Of a stretch of 64,000 bases of DNA, positions 11,401 through 22,690 are shown one piece after another. Both the position numbers and the translations under genes were made by a program. The stretch's first letter is position 1, and each line of letters begins with the position of its first letter. The notes beneath the pieces are model-generated. The model searched no databases. It was not told the origin of the DNA and was given only the letters and a program-made list of their open reading frames with translations. The DNA is from Strigops habroptila (lineage: Eukaryota > Chordata > Aves > Psittaciformes > Psittacidae): positions 11,742,354 to 11,806,353 of the forward strand of contig NC_044289.2 in the NCBI RefSeq assembly GCF_004027225.2. The letters are read 5' to 3'.

Positions 11401-14400
11401 AGCATGTTAGGAGCAAAGGTAGGTTGGATGAGTCCCACTAGTGGGGCTTGGAGGTGATGGTAGAGCTGGCCAGCTGGCAACAGCACATGTTCACCAGTGG
11501 GCAGTGTACCGGGGAGGAAGGGCACAGACTGGAAAGCTGCCTGCATGGTGTTGTTCACCCTCTCCTCCACTGCGTCCTGAAGCAGCTCAAGGATGCAGGC
11601 AGCCCTCTGGTAGCCTTTGGCATGGTCCTCAGTCCAGATAAGTTTCACTGTCTTTGCCCGTTCCAGCAGCTCTGGCAGGGTCATTTTGTCCTTAACCATG
11701 CCCAGCCTCTCCAGTTGATTTAGTCTTTCTGGGGAAAGGAAAGCATCCCCAGTGGGGAAGCGCCCATCCCTAGGGTCATATAAAGAGGCAGTGCGGCCTC
11801 TGGGATGCACCAGGCAATTGATGAGCTGCAGGTGGCCATGAGGGGTGGCAGGAATGCAGGGCACAGTCTGCAGCACTTTGTTGACATCATGATGGAACAT
11901 ATCCAGTGCATGGAGAAGCAGAGGGTCCCGGTCAGCAACAGAGAGGTCTTTCAAATTGGGAAGCACAAGCTCACAGTAAAAGCGGGGCCAGTCGTAGATG
12001 CCAGCATTCACCGCCTTCCCAAGGCCCCTCTGCACCTCCTCTGGCAAGGCCACAGCTAACAGGGGATGGGGCAGGGTCGCAGCAAAGACACGCTTCGCTA
12101 CAGCACCCAGCTCGGGGTGTCTGACCACAGCTTGGTGCAGGAAGCGAGCGTCCTGCAGTGAGCACCATGAGCGGCCATCAGAAAAGAGCCTGAGGCCATT
12201 CCTGGATGCCACAGCTTGGTAGAAACCAGTCACAGCCTCTGTAAAGGGGTAATGGGCAGTGTTAGCGTCCGGCCAGAAGATGTGATATTCATAGTTCTCC
12301 AACTCACCTGCCTCATGCATGGAGCGGAGGTGGTTCAGTGCCTGGAGCCAGGCAATGGGCACGGCATTGCGGAGCAGCATCCGATTCCATTCACCTCGCT
12401 CTCCTGTGTCCCACAGCCCCTTGCGGTTTGAGAGGATGCTGAAGGACCCATGCACATGGATTGGCAGCCCTGAGGTGACTGGCATGGGAAGGTGGCAAAA
12501 GACTTGCCCCTCCTCGGCACCCAGACGTGGCACCCACTTGCCATCTGCAGTAGGGGCAAGGGGAAGGGCCACACCAGCCATGGGAGGTGGAGGAGGGTGC
12601 CCTGCCTGTGTATTCTTGCGAAACAGTTCCAGCACCTCCCCATCACCATGACACACCAAAACTAGGTAGTGCCACATGGTCTTGGATGCTTCCTCGCAGG
12701 CTGTGAGCTGTTCAATGGCTGCCCAGCTTGGGGCGTCCTCAGGGGTGCCCAAGTCTCGGATCTCTTTTCGCCGCAGCGTGGCCAGGGGCATAGTATCCTC
12801 TGCAGAGGTGGCCGTGTCTGGCAGCATCTCCAGGGACATCTCCCTCACCCTCCGCAGGAAGAGCAGCAGGAGCCGGTTAGAGCCAAGGAAGCTGGTGCCA
12901 AGGGACTGGATGCGCTCTTTACCAAAGGCCTCTGAGCAAATCTGTGATGTCACAGCTTCCTCCTCAGTGCGAAAAGGCAGGCGGAAAAGGCTCCCTGGAA
13001 AGGGTCCTGGCTTAGGCAGGCGGCACCCAAAGATACCATGGTAGGGCCAGAACTGCTCAGCAAAAGCACGGAGGATGCGTGGTCGGCTGGAGAAGTCCAG
13101 ACGGATGCCAGGGCAGCCAGCCCTGGGGATGTGCTTGCCCAGATGGGTGCCATTGGGATCAAAGATGAGCAGTGTTTCCCCACTCAGCACTGCCGGCACA
13201 TCTGTGACACGATAGACAGAGCAGAAGCCCAGCCCAAAGCGCCCGATCTGGCCTGCCTGGCCCTCCTTTGTAGCAGCCCCAACCCGTGTGATGTTACGGA
13301 GGTCATCCTCTGTGAACAGGGCATTGTTGTAGGCCCAGAGGGCTGGGCCATGGCAAGCAACCATGCCGGGATCTAGCAACCCAGAGGTGGCCTTTCTGCA
13401 GCATCGCAAGTCCAGGAGGAAGCGGCACACAGTAGCTCCAGCATCCTCTGCATTCTGCACCATCTCTGTGAAGAGGTCGGTTTCCTCACCGTACTCCCGG
13501 AGGATGTTGCGGAGCCGTAAGGTGATGGATTCTGAGGGGCCACAGGCAGTGAATGGCTCTGGCCCCAGCACCCGTGTACTGAGCAGCTCCGTGCCAAGGA
13601 ATGTGGCTATACTGGATGGCACTGCCTCATGCACCACCTCCTGAACATCCTCCTCTGCATCCAGCTCCATATCCAGGTACACAGTAGTGGCAGCCGGACG
13701 GAGGGCAAAGCCCGACCCCTCCAGGATCCTCACAGGAACTGGCACCATGCCCTCGCCCCGGTGCCCCCGACTTTTAAGCCACTGCAAGACAGCTACAACC
13801 ACCTGCAACTCTGCTGCAGTGCCAGCTCTGGAGCTGCGTGTGTCTATGTCCTGCCCAAGGCAGTGCAGAGCTGCGACTGCTCTCTCCTCACTTACCCTCA
13901 TCTCCACGCCCCAAGCCCTAAAGAGGCAGCTGTAGGGCAGGAAGTCAGGGGGGACCCGGGGCACCAGCGTCCCCAGCTCCAGCTCCTCAGGATAGCCCAG
14001 CACGGCATCACGGGGCCGGACAAACCCAGCTCCAGTCCACACCACAGCATCGTCCGGGGCAGTCCCAAAGATCTTTAGGTTTTCCTGCATGTGCTGGTAG
14101 ACAGGCCGCAGCGCGGCACCTACCTCACCCATGTCCCTGCACCCTGCCAGCTTCCTCAGCTGCTCCCACACTCTCTCTGGCGGTGGAGTCTGGCTCAGCC
14201 CCAGCTTCTTCTCTGCCTCTGGCCCAAAAGCATCAGTCAGAGGCATGGCAAGCCCCACCAGGGGCTGGTACTGGGTGGACCGCAGCTCCTTGGGGGACAG
14301 GAAGGGCTGCCCAGGCTTTCCAGTGCACTTGGAACGAGGCACCCACGGTAGGGCCTGGAGCTGCCACAGCTGCACAGTGCTGAAGCCGGACAGTGCCTTG

Positions 14401-17400
14401 GGGTGGTTGCAGACCTTGATCAATGCCTGAGCTCTGTCTAGAGCCGCCTCGTCACCCTGCCTCATGTGTGCTGCAGCCTTTAGGATGTCGGAAGGCAGCA
14501 GGCACCCCTCACCGTGCCGCAAGCCCAGGGTTCTCAAGGCACGGAGGACAGGCGGGCTGCAGAAGGCGGCTGGAGGAAAGCACTCGGGGCCCAGCAGTGC
14601 CTGCAAGGTGCTCTCGCAGGGGTCGTAGAGGTCTTGAGGACACGCAGGGCCATTGGGGGTCTCCAGGAAAGCCAGCTTGCTGCAAGCCTGCTGGAGCAGG
14701 GCGCTCTGTGCAAAGAGGATGTCTCCGTTCCGCAGCACCCAGAGCAGCAGAGCCTGTGTCTCAGCTGCCCGCCCTGCATAAGCACCTATGGCCACAGCTC
14801 TGATGGCCTTCAGCATCACTTGGACTACACTGGTGAGGGGCTTTTGGAGCCTCTCCAGGAGCCGACGGTCAGCTTCGTCTCGGCACTGCAACACAGCCTC
14901 TGGCAGCACCACATCTCTGGGCAGCCTCAACTCTGGCTCCATTGCCAGGGTGTCACCAGCCGGTACCAGCTTCGTGGGCTGCGGAGTGGCCAAGCAGGGC
15001 AGTGGGGTGAAGAGGGGCAGAGCAGCCAGTGTGTCCCTGTCCTGCTTTGTCAGGGATGGGATGTCTGCCAGGTAGAGCCGGAGGGTGTCCACATCCGCAG
15101 CAGGCAGCGAGGCCAGGCGGGAGGCCACAACTGCAGCCCCCTGCCTGCCCAGCGCCCGCAGGGCATTGAGTGGGGATGGAGGTAAGACATAGTGGGACAG
15201 GTAGCGGTGCCATGTGCCTGGAGGCACCACTGAGCAGCCCAGGACCTCCAGCACAGAGCCCACAGCAAGCGGCAGGCGCTGGTCCTCCCATGCCTGGAAG
15301 ATAAGACTGGACTGGGGAATCAACGGAGCCAAACGGATGCTGGGGACATCCAGTGGGGAGAGGGCGATGAGAGGGAGCCCCTCCACAGGGCCCAGGTCTT
15401 CCATGTGGTGGGCCAGGAATTGCCACAGTGCTGGGAACCAGGAGGCTGGGGGCTGGGGGGGGCCTTGGGCTGGGTACCAGGTCACTGGGGTTGAAGACTG
15501 GGAAGTCCAGGCAAGGGGCAGAGCCAAGCGCAGGGTCTGGGCAGTCACGGCTGGGTCCAGCAGAACCAGGTTGGGGAAGAGACCTGTGTGCAGGAGGCAG
15601 AGGCTGGGTGAGGAGCATGTGGGACCAGGGACCTGGAAGAGGGGACCCAGGATGTGGGGGAAAGAACCTGAGATCTGCAGGGGATGGGGGGGGGCTATAC
15701 TGGTGATAGGAGGACCTGGGCTCTGGAGGGATAATGGATGCCCTGAATAGGAGGAACAGTGGAACCCCAGTCTGGTGGCAATAGAGAAGATCTGAGAGGG
15801 AAAGAGGTGTAAGAGGGACCGGTATTTGAAGGCACAGAGGTCCTTGGCTGGGGAATACAGAGAGACCCAGGATCCAAAGGAGCACAGAGAGGATGGGGGA
15901 GTGTGGGAAGAACAGCAAGGACGGCAGGGTACCCAGAGATACAGGGAAATGCAGGTAGGAGAGGTGGCCCTGCGCTCAGGCAATGCACCGCAACCTGGAT
16001 GAACAGTGACATTTGGGATCTACAGTGCTGCTGAATGGAATGCTGGGAAAAGCCCAGGAAGTAGTCTCAGGTAGGGGATCAGGGACCTCAGGTGTGTATA
16101 GGGAGCATCACTGTGGTACAGGGAGATACTTGGGCTGCAGAGGAGTCCCAGGCTGTACAAGGGTGCCTAGGGGTATAGGGTTTAGAGGGAGATCAGGGGA
16201 CCCAAAGGCAGTACAGGGACTCCCCAACTCTTACCCGCCTTGGCAATGCCTCGCAGGAGGCTGTCCAAGCCTGGCTCCAGGTCTGAGGGCAGGAAGGACC
16301 CAGCCAGGCTGGGCAGGAGCTCCCTGTGGAGACAAACAGAGGTGCTGGGGGACTAGAGGGGTAACGGGGCACAGGCAGCCTCCTGGCCCTGGCTCAGCTC
16401 CCGCTTGGTGATGTGGGAGAGGAGGGCAGTGAGGTGCCCAAATGTCCAGGTTCGACTGTGGCCCCTCTTTCAGCTCAAGAGTGGGAGCTGTGCCCTGGGC
16501 AACCAGCTTGTGTGCCCACTCCCGCAGTGAAAGGGGCTGCCTGGGGCCACGGACTAACCTGGGACAGTCGCACGTGTCCACATAGACAATGTCTGATGCT
16601 GTTCCAAAGGCCGTGAAGGTCCCATCGGCACGAGGCAGGAGGGGAAGACCCCGCAGCTCAGCGTGGCACCCGTCCCCGGCCACGTAGCGCAGCAGGGCCA
16701 GCCGATCCGCATCCGGGATGCCCACAGCGCCGTGGCTCCGCAGCACCTCCCGCACGTGTCCCGCCGTGGCCTCCCGCATGCCCTGTGCCATCCCCAGCGC
16801 CAGAGCCCTCCTGACATGGGCCGGGACCTCAACCACGGGCTCCCCAGCTGCCACCAGCAAGGTCCGGACCACGCGCTGTGCGTCCCCCGCAGCCACAGGC
16901 AGCAGCACGGCCTCTGCAGCCCGCAGCCGCCCCGCGGGCCCCGCTGCGGCTGGCACCAGGGTGCGGGCGGCCGCCAGCCCCCGGCAGACGTGAGTCACCA
17001 GGCTGCGGGTACGGCCACAGCCGGGCGTGCGCTCGGGGTCTGGCCACATGCTGTAGGCGTCGGTGCCGGGCAGGGCCACGGCCACGGCAGCCATGTGGCT
17101 GTAGACCCGTGGCAGGAGGCCAAGCAGCAGCAGGGTGTTCCAGCGGGCATCTTCCTCACCCTCCTCACCCTCCTCGGGCCAGCGGAGGTGGCGGCGATCG
17201 TCGGAGAGGGTGAAGGGGGCACTGGCATGGACGGGCAGCCCTGTGGCGGTCTCATCGGTGGCTGGCAGGGGTAGGAAGCAGCATAGCCGCCCTTGGCAGG
17301 GCCCATGAAGGGGGTGCGCCAGGCTCAGCTCGGGGCAGCACCCCAGCTTTGCCCCCAGTGCCACGGCCGGACCCTCCGTGGCCCTGCCCGTGGCCACCAG

Positions 17401-19991
17401 CCACTCGCTCCTGTCCCCCACTCCATCCCCATGCAGGGCCACCAGGCACCACGCCAGGCTCAGCCCTTCATCACCTGATGGCCCTGGGACAGGGAGAGGC
17501 TGAGGGGATGCCACAAGGGTCCCCATGAGTGTCTGGACCCCATCAGGGGCCACATGGCGCAGGGTCACGCGGCGGACGTGGCGGAGGAAGAGGAGGGCAA
17601 GAGGGGCCTCAGTGAGGAAGGTCTGGAGGAGGTTATGGATGCGCTCGGGATGGGAGACTCCTGCAGCGATTCCCGAGGGCTGCCGGCGGAGGGGGAAGCG
17701 GAAGAGGGTGCCCTGGGGAGAGCCACGGTGCTGTCCCACAGCTTCCAGCCCACCCCAGAAGGGCTCGAACAGGCCAGGAAGGTCCTGGGCTGCAGAGACA
17801 TCCCAGCGGGCGCCGGCACCTGGCAGCACCCGGCATTCGGGGTCCAGCACCCCCAGGGACGGGGGGCTCAGCACACCTGGGAGGTCTGGAGACATGGGAA
17901 CCATGAGGCCTTAGGGATGGCATGGACACCACCGCCTCCTCAGATTATCCCAACCCGTGGATGTCCCAAGTGCCCACCCGCTACCCTCAACTTCAACCCC
18001 ACAGTGCCTCCCATGAGCTGAAGCTTAAACCCAGTTCATCAAGCCTCCCGCAGTTTGCCCCTGCAGCCCTGCTCTCCATCGCCACCCAGCCTCCCCCCAG
18101 CATCCCGGTGCTTCAAGAGTCCTCACTTCAGACACAGCCCCCCATTTCACACAGCCCCAGTGACCCCCCATCACCCACAGTTAGTTCAATGCCTCCAGTA
18201 CAACCCATATCCCCAGTTCAGTTCCAGTTGAAGCCTCCAGTGCCACTCACCGGTGAGGTGGTAGACGGAGGTGAAGCCCAGGCCAAACCGCCCCACGGTG
18301 CTGGGGTCCTTCCGCTTGTGTGACACCCCTGGGCTCAGGATCCCTGCCCAGTCCCGTGGCGACATCAGGGCATCATTGTAAGCCAGGAGAGCTGGGCCTG
18401 GGGCGTCAGGACCATGGGTTAGGGGACACTTGGGACATGTAGAGTTATAGAATCATAGAATCATAGAATGGTTTGGGTTGGAAAGGACCTTACGATCACC
18501 TAGTTCCAACCCTCCTGCCATGGGCAGGGACACCTCACACTAAACCATGTGGCCCAAGGTTCTGTCCAACCTGGCCTTGAACACCACCAGGGATGGAGCA
18601 TCCACAACCTCCCTGGGCAACCCATTCCGGTGCTTCACCACCCTCACTGTAAAGAGCTTCTTCCTTATATCTAATCTAAACTTCCCGTATGAGTTTGAAG
18701 CCATTACCCCTTGTCCTACCACTACAGTGCCTAAGGAAGAGTCCCTCCCCAGCATCCTTATAGACCCCCTTCAGATACTGGAAGGCTGCTATGAGGTCTC
18801 CACGCAGCTTCTCTTCTCCAGGCTGAACAGCCCCAACTCTCTCAGCCTGTCTTCATACGGGAGGTGCTCCAGCCCTCTTATCATCCTCGTGACCTCCTCT
18901 GGACTTGCTCCAACAGCTCCATGTCCTTTTTATGTTGAGGACACCAGAACTGTACACAGTACTCCAAGTGAGGTCTCACGAGAGTGCGTAGGGGGAATTG
19001 CGACCCACACTCAGTGTCCCCACAATCTCAGTCCCCCCTCCAGGCGCTAAAAAGTCCCCCCCAGTTCTTTCTGTACTGAGTCCTCCCAGTAGCCTCAGTG
19101 CCCCCAGCACACCCCAGAACACCTCACTGCTTCCAGTTCTCCCAGTCCACTCTGATTGCACTTCACCCATATTCCCCCAGTCCTTCCCAGTGCCGCCCCT
19201 GCCCTTTGTCCAGTCCCTCCCAGTGCCCGTAGTGCCTCTCACCCTGGGTGCCCTCCAGCCCTCCTGTGGTGATGTTGAACTCCCGCTCATCAGACACGAA
19301 CACGACCTCCTTAGCGCCGGCATCGTCAGCGTTCTGCACCAGCTCCTGGATTTGGGATTCAGGGATCAGTGCCCGGACACCTGAGCCCTCGCAGCCTCCA
19401 GAGTAAAGCACCGACCCGCTCTCCCAGCAAGGTCCAGGGGCTGGACAAGGACCACCCTGTGCCCTGCAACCCTCTGGGCTCAAGAGCGGTGGGTTCCACC
19501 TTGAGGGGGGTCTCACCTTGAGGATCTGCCCCCCATCGGGGTACTTCTGCAGGATGCTCTGCAGGTAGTCAAGGAAGATGGGTGCCCGCTGGCAGAATGC
19601 CTCCCTGCAAAGCAGAGAGAATGAGGGGCTCCGTGGGTAACCAGGACCCCCATGTCCACCTTGGATCCCCAGGATGTCCCCTTCTTTGGGGGTGTCAAGG
19701 GCCCTATCTCCTCGCCGGACTCACTGAAACAACCACCTCCAAGGATGCCCCCCACACCTCCCCAAGCCCCCATCTCTTCCTGGGATGCTCCAGCAGCTGA
19801 AACTTCTCTTCAGCCCTGCATAATCCCCACTTCCCACGGCAACACTTTGGGTCTCCCTGCCTACCCCTGAGCCTCCCACCCCACCGACAGCCCCCAGGGA
19901 CCCCCGGAGCCCTCCAGCCATCCCCCATGTCCCCCATTGCCCCCCAGTGTCCCGCTGGTCGCGCTCACGCGTTCGGCTGCTCCATGGCCAT
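5472..19991 (-). CDS. Sacsin-like giant protein: three HSP90-type ATPase SRR modules plus HEPN
   Basis: Coding exons: 19969-19991 (ATG at 19991), 19517-19604, 19243-19345, 18251-18397, 16559-17885, 16235-16323 and 5472-15583. Their sum is 11889 nt, 3962 residues, with all phases consistent. SRR1 begins at about residue 9 ([10 protein letters not shown] at 38-47, YND at 78-80, GRFGLGF at 107-113). SRR2 begins near 1277 ([17 protein letters not shown]) and SRR3 near 2247 ([17 protein letters not shown]). These N-box and glycine-loop motifs are the ATP-binding signatures of GHKL/HSP90 folds. A HEPN domain spans about 3820-3955 ([27 protein letters not shown]). Human sacsin (about 4579 residues, mitochondrial/cytoskeletal co-chaperone) also has a ubiquitin-like domain and a DnaJ HPD motif; neither is seen here. 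The HEPN lacks an obvious RX4-6H nuclease motif. The giant last exon mirrors SACS, so this looks like an intron-bearing paralogue rather than a retrocopy. Its own function is unknown. Confidence 0.9.
18443..18985 (-). repeat. CR1 LINE 3' segment in a sacsin-like intron
   Basis: It opens with 'agaatcatagaatcatagaatgg' followed by 'tttgggttggaaaggacctt' and the usual CR1 tail blocks, ending near 'actccaagtgaggtctcac'. It is the reverse complement of the CR1 3' end and lies in the 18398-19242 intron. The repeated 'gaatcata' units at its start are the CR1 terminal octamer repeat. Confidence 0.9.
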
Positions 19992-20039
19992 GACAGGCAC
20001 TGCCGGGGGGGGGGCGGTCCCTTCGCCTGCAGCCGCGGC

Positions 20040-20053
20040 AGTTTCGTTTCTCC
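20040..20053 (-). promoter_or_regulatory. IRF/ISRE-like motif upstream of the sacsin-like start
   Basis: On the gene strand this reads GGAGAAACGAAACT, containing the IRF half-site AANNGAAA (AAACGAAA). It lies about 50 nt upstream of the ATG at 19991, in a GC-rich proximal region. It is not a perfect ISRE, because the two GAAA blocks are separated by one base instead of two. A single short motif can occur by chance. Confidence 0.35.
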
Positions 20054-20159
20054 GCAGCACCCGCCTCTCCTTTCCGGGTTTTTTAATCCCAAAATTGCAG
20101 CAGGGGAGGGGCCGGGACACAGGGGGACGGGAGGATACAGTGTGTGTGCAGGGCAGGAA

Positions 20160-20860
20160 TATAGGAATATGGCTGTGGGGCCGTGGGGATTTGGCAATGG
20201 TGTGGGATACATGGGGATACGGCTATGGGGCAAGGACCATCAGGCTATTGCAATGGGAATGTGACTATAGAGTGGGGGCCATTGGGTGATGGGGTATGGC
20301 TGTGGGTTGGGGACCATGGTAATGGGGCAGTGGGGGCATGGGAATATGGCTATAGGGATGGGGCCACTGGGGTATGGCAGTGGGTCAGAGGTTCATGGGA
20401 ATATGTCTACTGCACAGAGTACTGTGGGAGCATGGCTATGGGACTGGGGCCATGGAGCCATGCCATGAGGAAGGGCTTTGAGGGCATGGTTATGGGGCAA
20501 GAGCCATAGGAATATGATTCAGGGCATGCAAGACCATAGTGGTGGGATGGGGTCCACTGGGGTATGTGGGCCCCACAAGACCATGGGGATAAGGCTATGG
20601 GGCAGGTGGCCATGGGGCCATGGCAACGCGGTGGGACCCATGGGTGTACAGTTATGGGGTGATGGAGTTACATGGGATATAGCTATGGGGTGGAATCGCT
20701 GTGAGCAGGGGCACATCACCATGGCGTGTGGGGACATAGTTGGAATTGCTATAGGTCAGGGACACACTGACATGTGGCTATATGGTGGGGGCATGGAGGA
20801 CATGGCAGTGGAGTGGGGAGAACATGGAGACATGGAAATGGGGTAGGGAGGAAGTGGAGC
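20160..20860. repeat. Degenerate G-rich minisatellite
   Basis: The plus strand repeats blocks such as 'ggctatggggca', 'ccatgggaatat' and 'gtgggggcat' at irregular spacing of roughly 20 to 50 bases over about 700 bases. The strand asymmetry is strong: G-rich on plus. It lies just upstream of the sacsin-like gene, between two divergently oriented genes. Edges are approximate. Confidence 0.75.
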
Positions 20861-20861
20861 A

Positions 20862-22690
20862 TGTATATGGGGTGATGGGTACAGGTAGGACATAGCTGGG
20901 AGGGGACAAATCTGGATCATGTCTGTGGGATGGGATTGCTGTGGGATGGAGGAGACGTGGCCATGGGTTGAAGGGCTGTGGTGGGATTGGTGAAAGGGAA
21001 GGCTTAGCTGCTCTCTTCCAGCTCCCCATGGCCCTGGTCAAAAGGTAACCATGAGCCCACCTGACTCCTTCAAGCAGGTCACCTCTCAGAGGGATGTCCC
21101 TGCCTGGTGGACCTGGGTCCCCATGAACAGGCAGCCAAGGACATCCCCCAGTCACAAGAATTGTGTGGGGACTGGGGGAAAGGGAGGATACAAGGACCTG
21201 GAGGGCACTGAGAAAGGCATCTTCAGGGCCACAGGCAGTGGGGAACAGTCCCACAACCCATCCTTTCCCTGATCTCCTCGCTCCCACATCACTCAAAGGT
21301 ACAAGCAACTTCCCCTGTTTAATTAACCCTTCGTTATTGCCAAAGGGAACTCTGTCCACAGCACTGGCCAACAAGACCAGGCAGCTGAGGCTGGAGGCCA
21401 GGCTCCAGCTGTGCTGGGGGGAGCAGTTACTTGGAGTAAGGACCAGGGGAGGCCAGGATGGGTGAGGAATGGGGCCAGCCCTGTGGATCCAGACCTACAG
21501 GTAGAAAATATTGCTAATGTCGCTGTCCCTCCTCCAATGAAGGACACTAAAGGCCAGGTGGAATGAAAAGGGAGGAGGCCAAAAAGAGCCAAAAGGGAAG
21601 TCAAGTCACTTCCTTCCTATTCCACTCTGTGGCGTCACCAAACCTGTGCCAGAGCTGTGGGGAAAAGCACATCCTGGACATAGCCTGTGGCCAGACCAGC
21701 TTTAAGCTGATAGAGTGGAGATTTAGGTGAGCTCTTAGGCAGAAGTTCTTCCCTGTGAGGGTGCTGAGGCGCTGGCACAGGGTGCCCAGAGAAGCTGTGG
21801 CTGCCCCATCCCTGGCAGTGTTCAAGGCCAGGTTGGACACAGGGCTTGGAGCAACCTGCTCTAGTGGAAGGTGTCCCTGCCCATGGCAGGGGTTGGAGCT
21901 GGATGAGCTTTAAGGTCCCTTCAACACAAACCAGTCTGGGATTTTATGACCCATAGAATCCTTTCCCTCTCCATCAGCTGGTCTGCACTGTGGCAGGGGG
22001 CACCATGCAGGGTTTCTGAGCATGACAAGGGGGCATGACATGGCACAGAGGACTTCCCCAACCTCAGTGAGAAAGATCTGACAACAAATGGAGTAATAAA
22101 ATACCTGTTTTAGTGGAAAAAAGGGAGAACAAAGATTTTACGTCCCTTCAGATGCTGGGGCCATCTCCACAAATGGGGTCCATCGGTGCTGCAGGAGAGG
22201 GGGGTGTCCTGCCTCCAAAGGGATCTAGGATTTACTTGCATTCTACATCCTCTTTTTATTCTGTCTTACTAAACCAGCAATTTTATGGTGTCACGTGTTG
22301 TTGGACCCTTCTCACCAAGACTCAGAAGGAGTCCTGCAGCTTCTCCCCGCCCCAGTTACAAAACATCACCCTATTTCACAAAGGCTGAGAAAAACCATTT
22401 CCCCATCAAGTGACCAGGACCAAAAAAGAAACGAAAAGCCCAGAGAGCTTCACTCCTAAGGTCCGCAGGATCCTAAAAGCACGTCGTCACAGATGCCCGG
22501 CTCTGGATAGGTGATTTGGACACTCTGATTCCAGTTCAACTCTGATCCCAGCCCTGCAATTGTGTCCACAGAAGGGACAGAAGGTGGTTTGTGGCAACAG
22601 AGGGATATCAGAACCCACAAGAAGCTGCTCAGTGCCTCCAGTCAAAGCCTTCCTCTGCTTGAGCTGAGGACAGAGGGAGCCAAGAGGGAC
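20862..22690. other. Divergent intergenic region upstream of the Ig receptor
   Basis: This is non-coding sequence between the minisatellite and the first Ig receptor exon. It holds the CR1 fragment listed separately and otherwise no gene or RNA that I can recognise. It must contain the Ig receptor promoter, but I see no clear TATA box. Confidence 0.5.
21690..21957 (+). repeat. CR1 LINE 3'-end fragment
   Basis: The plus strand reads 'gcagaagttcttccctgtga', 'gctggcacagggtgcccaga' and 'cctgctctagtggaaggtgt', ending near 'gacccatagaatc'. This is the CR1 3' end in sense orientation. It lies about 0.75 kb upstream of the Ig receptor gene. Confidence 0.85.

Noticed and set aside
15584-15983. Open frame extending upstream of the large sacsin-like exon
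   Set aside because: It is low-complexity Pro/Ser/Leu sequence with no SRR similarity. A good acceptor at 15584/15583 joins in frame to the 16235-16323 exon, so this extension is intron.
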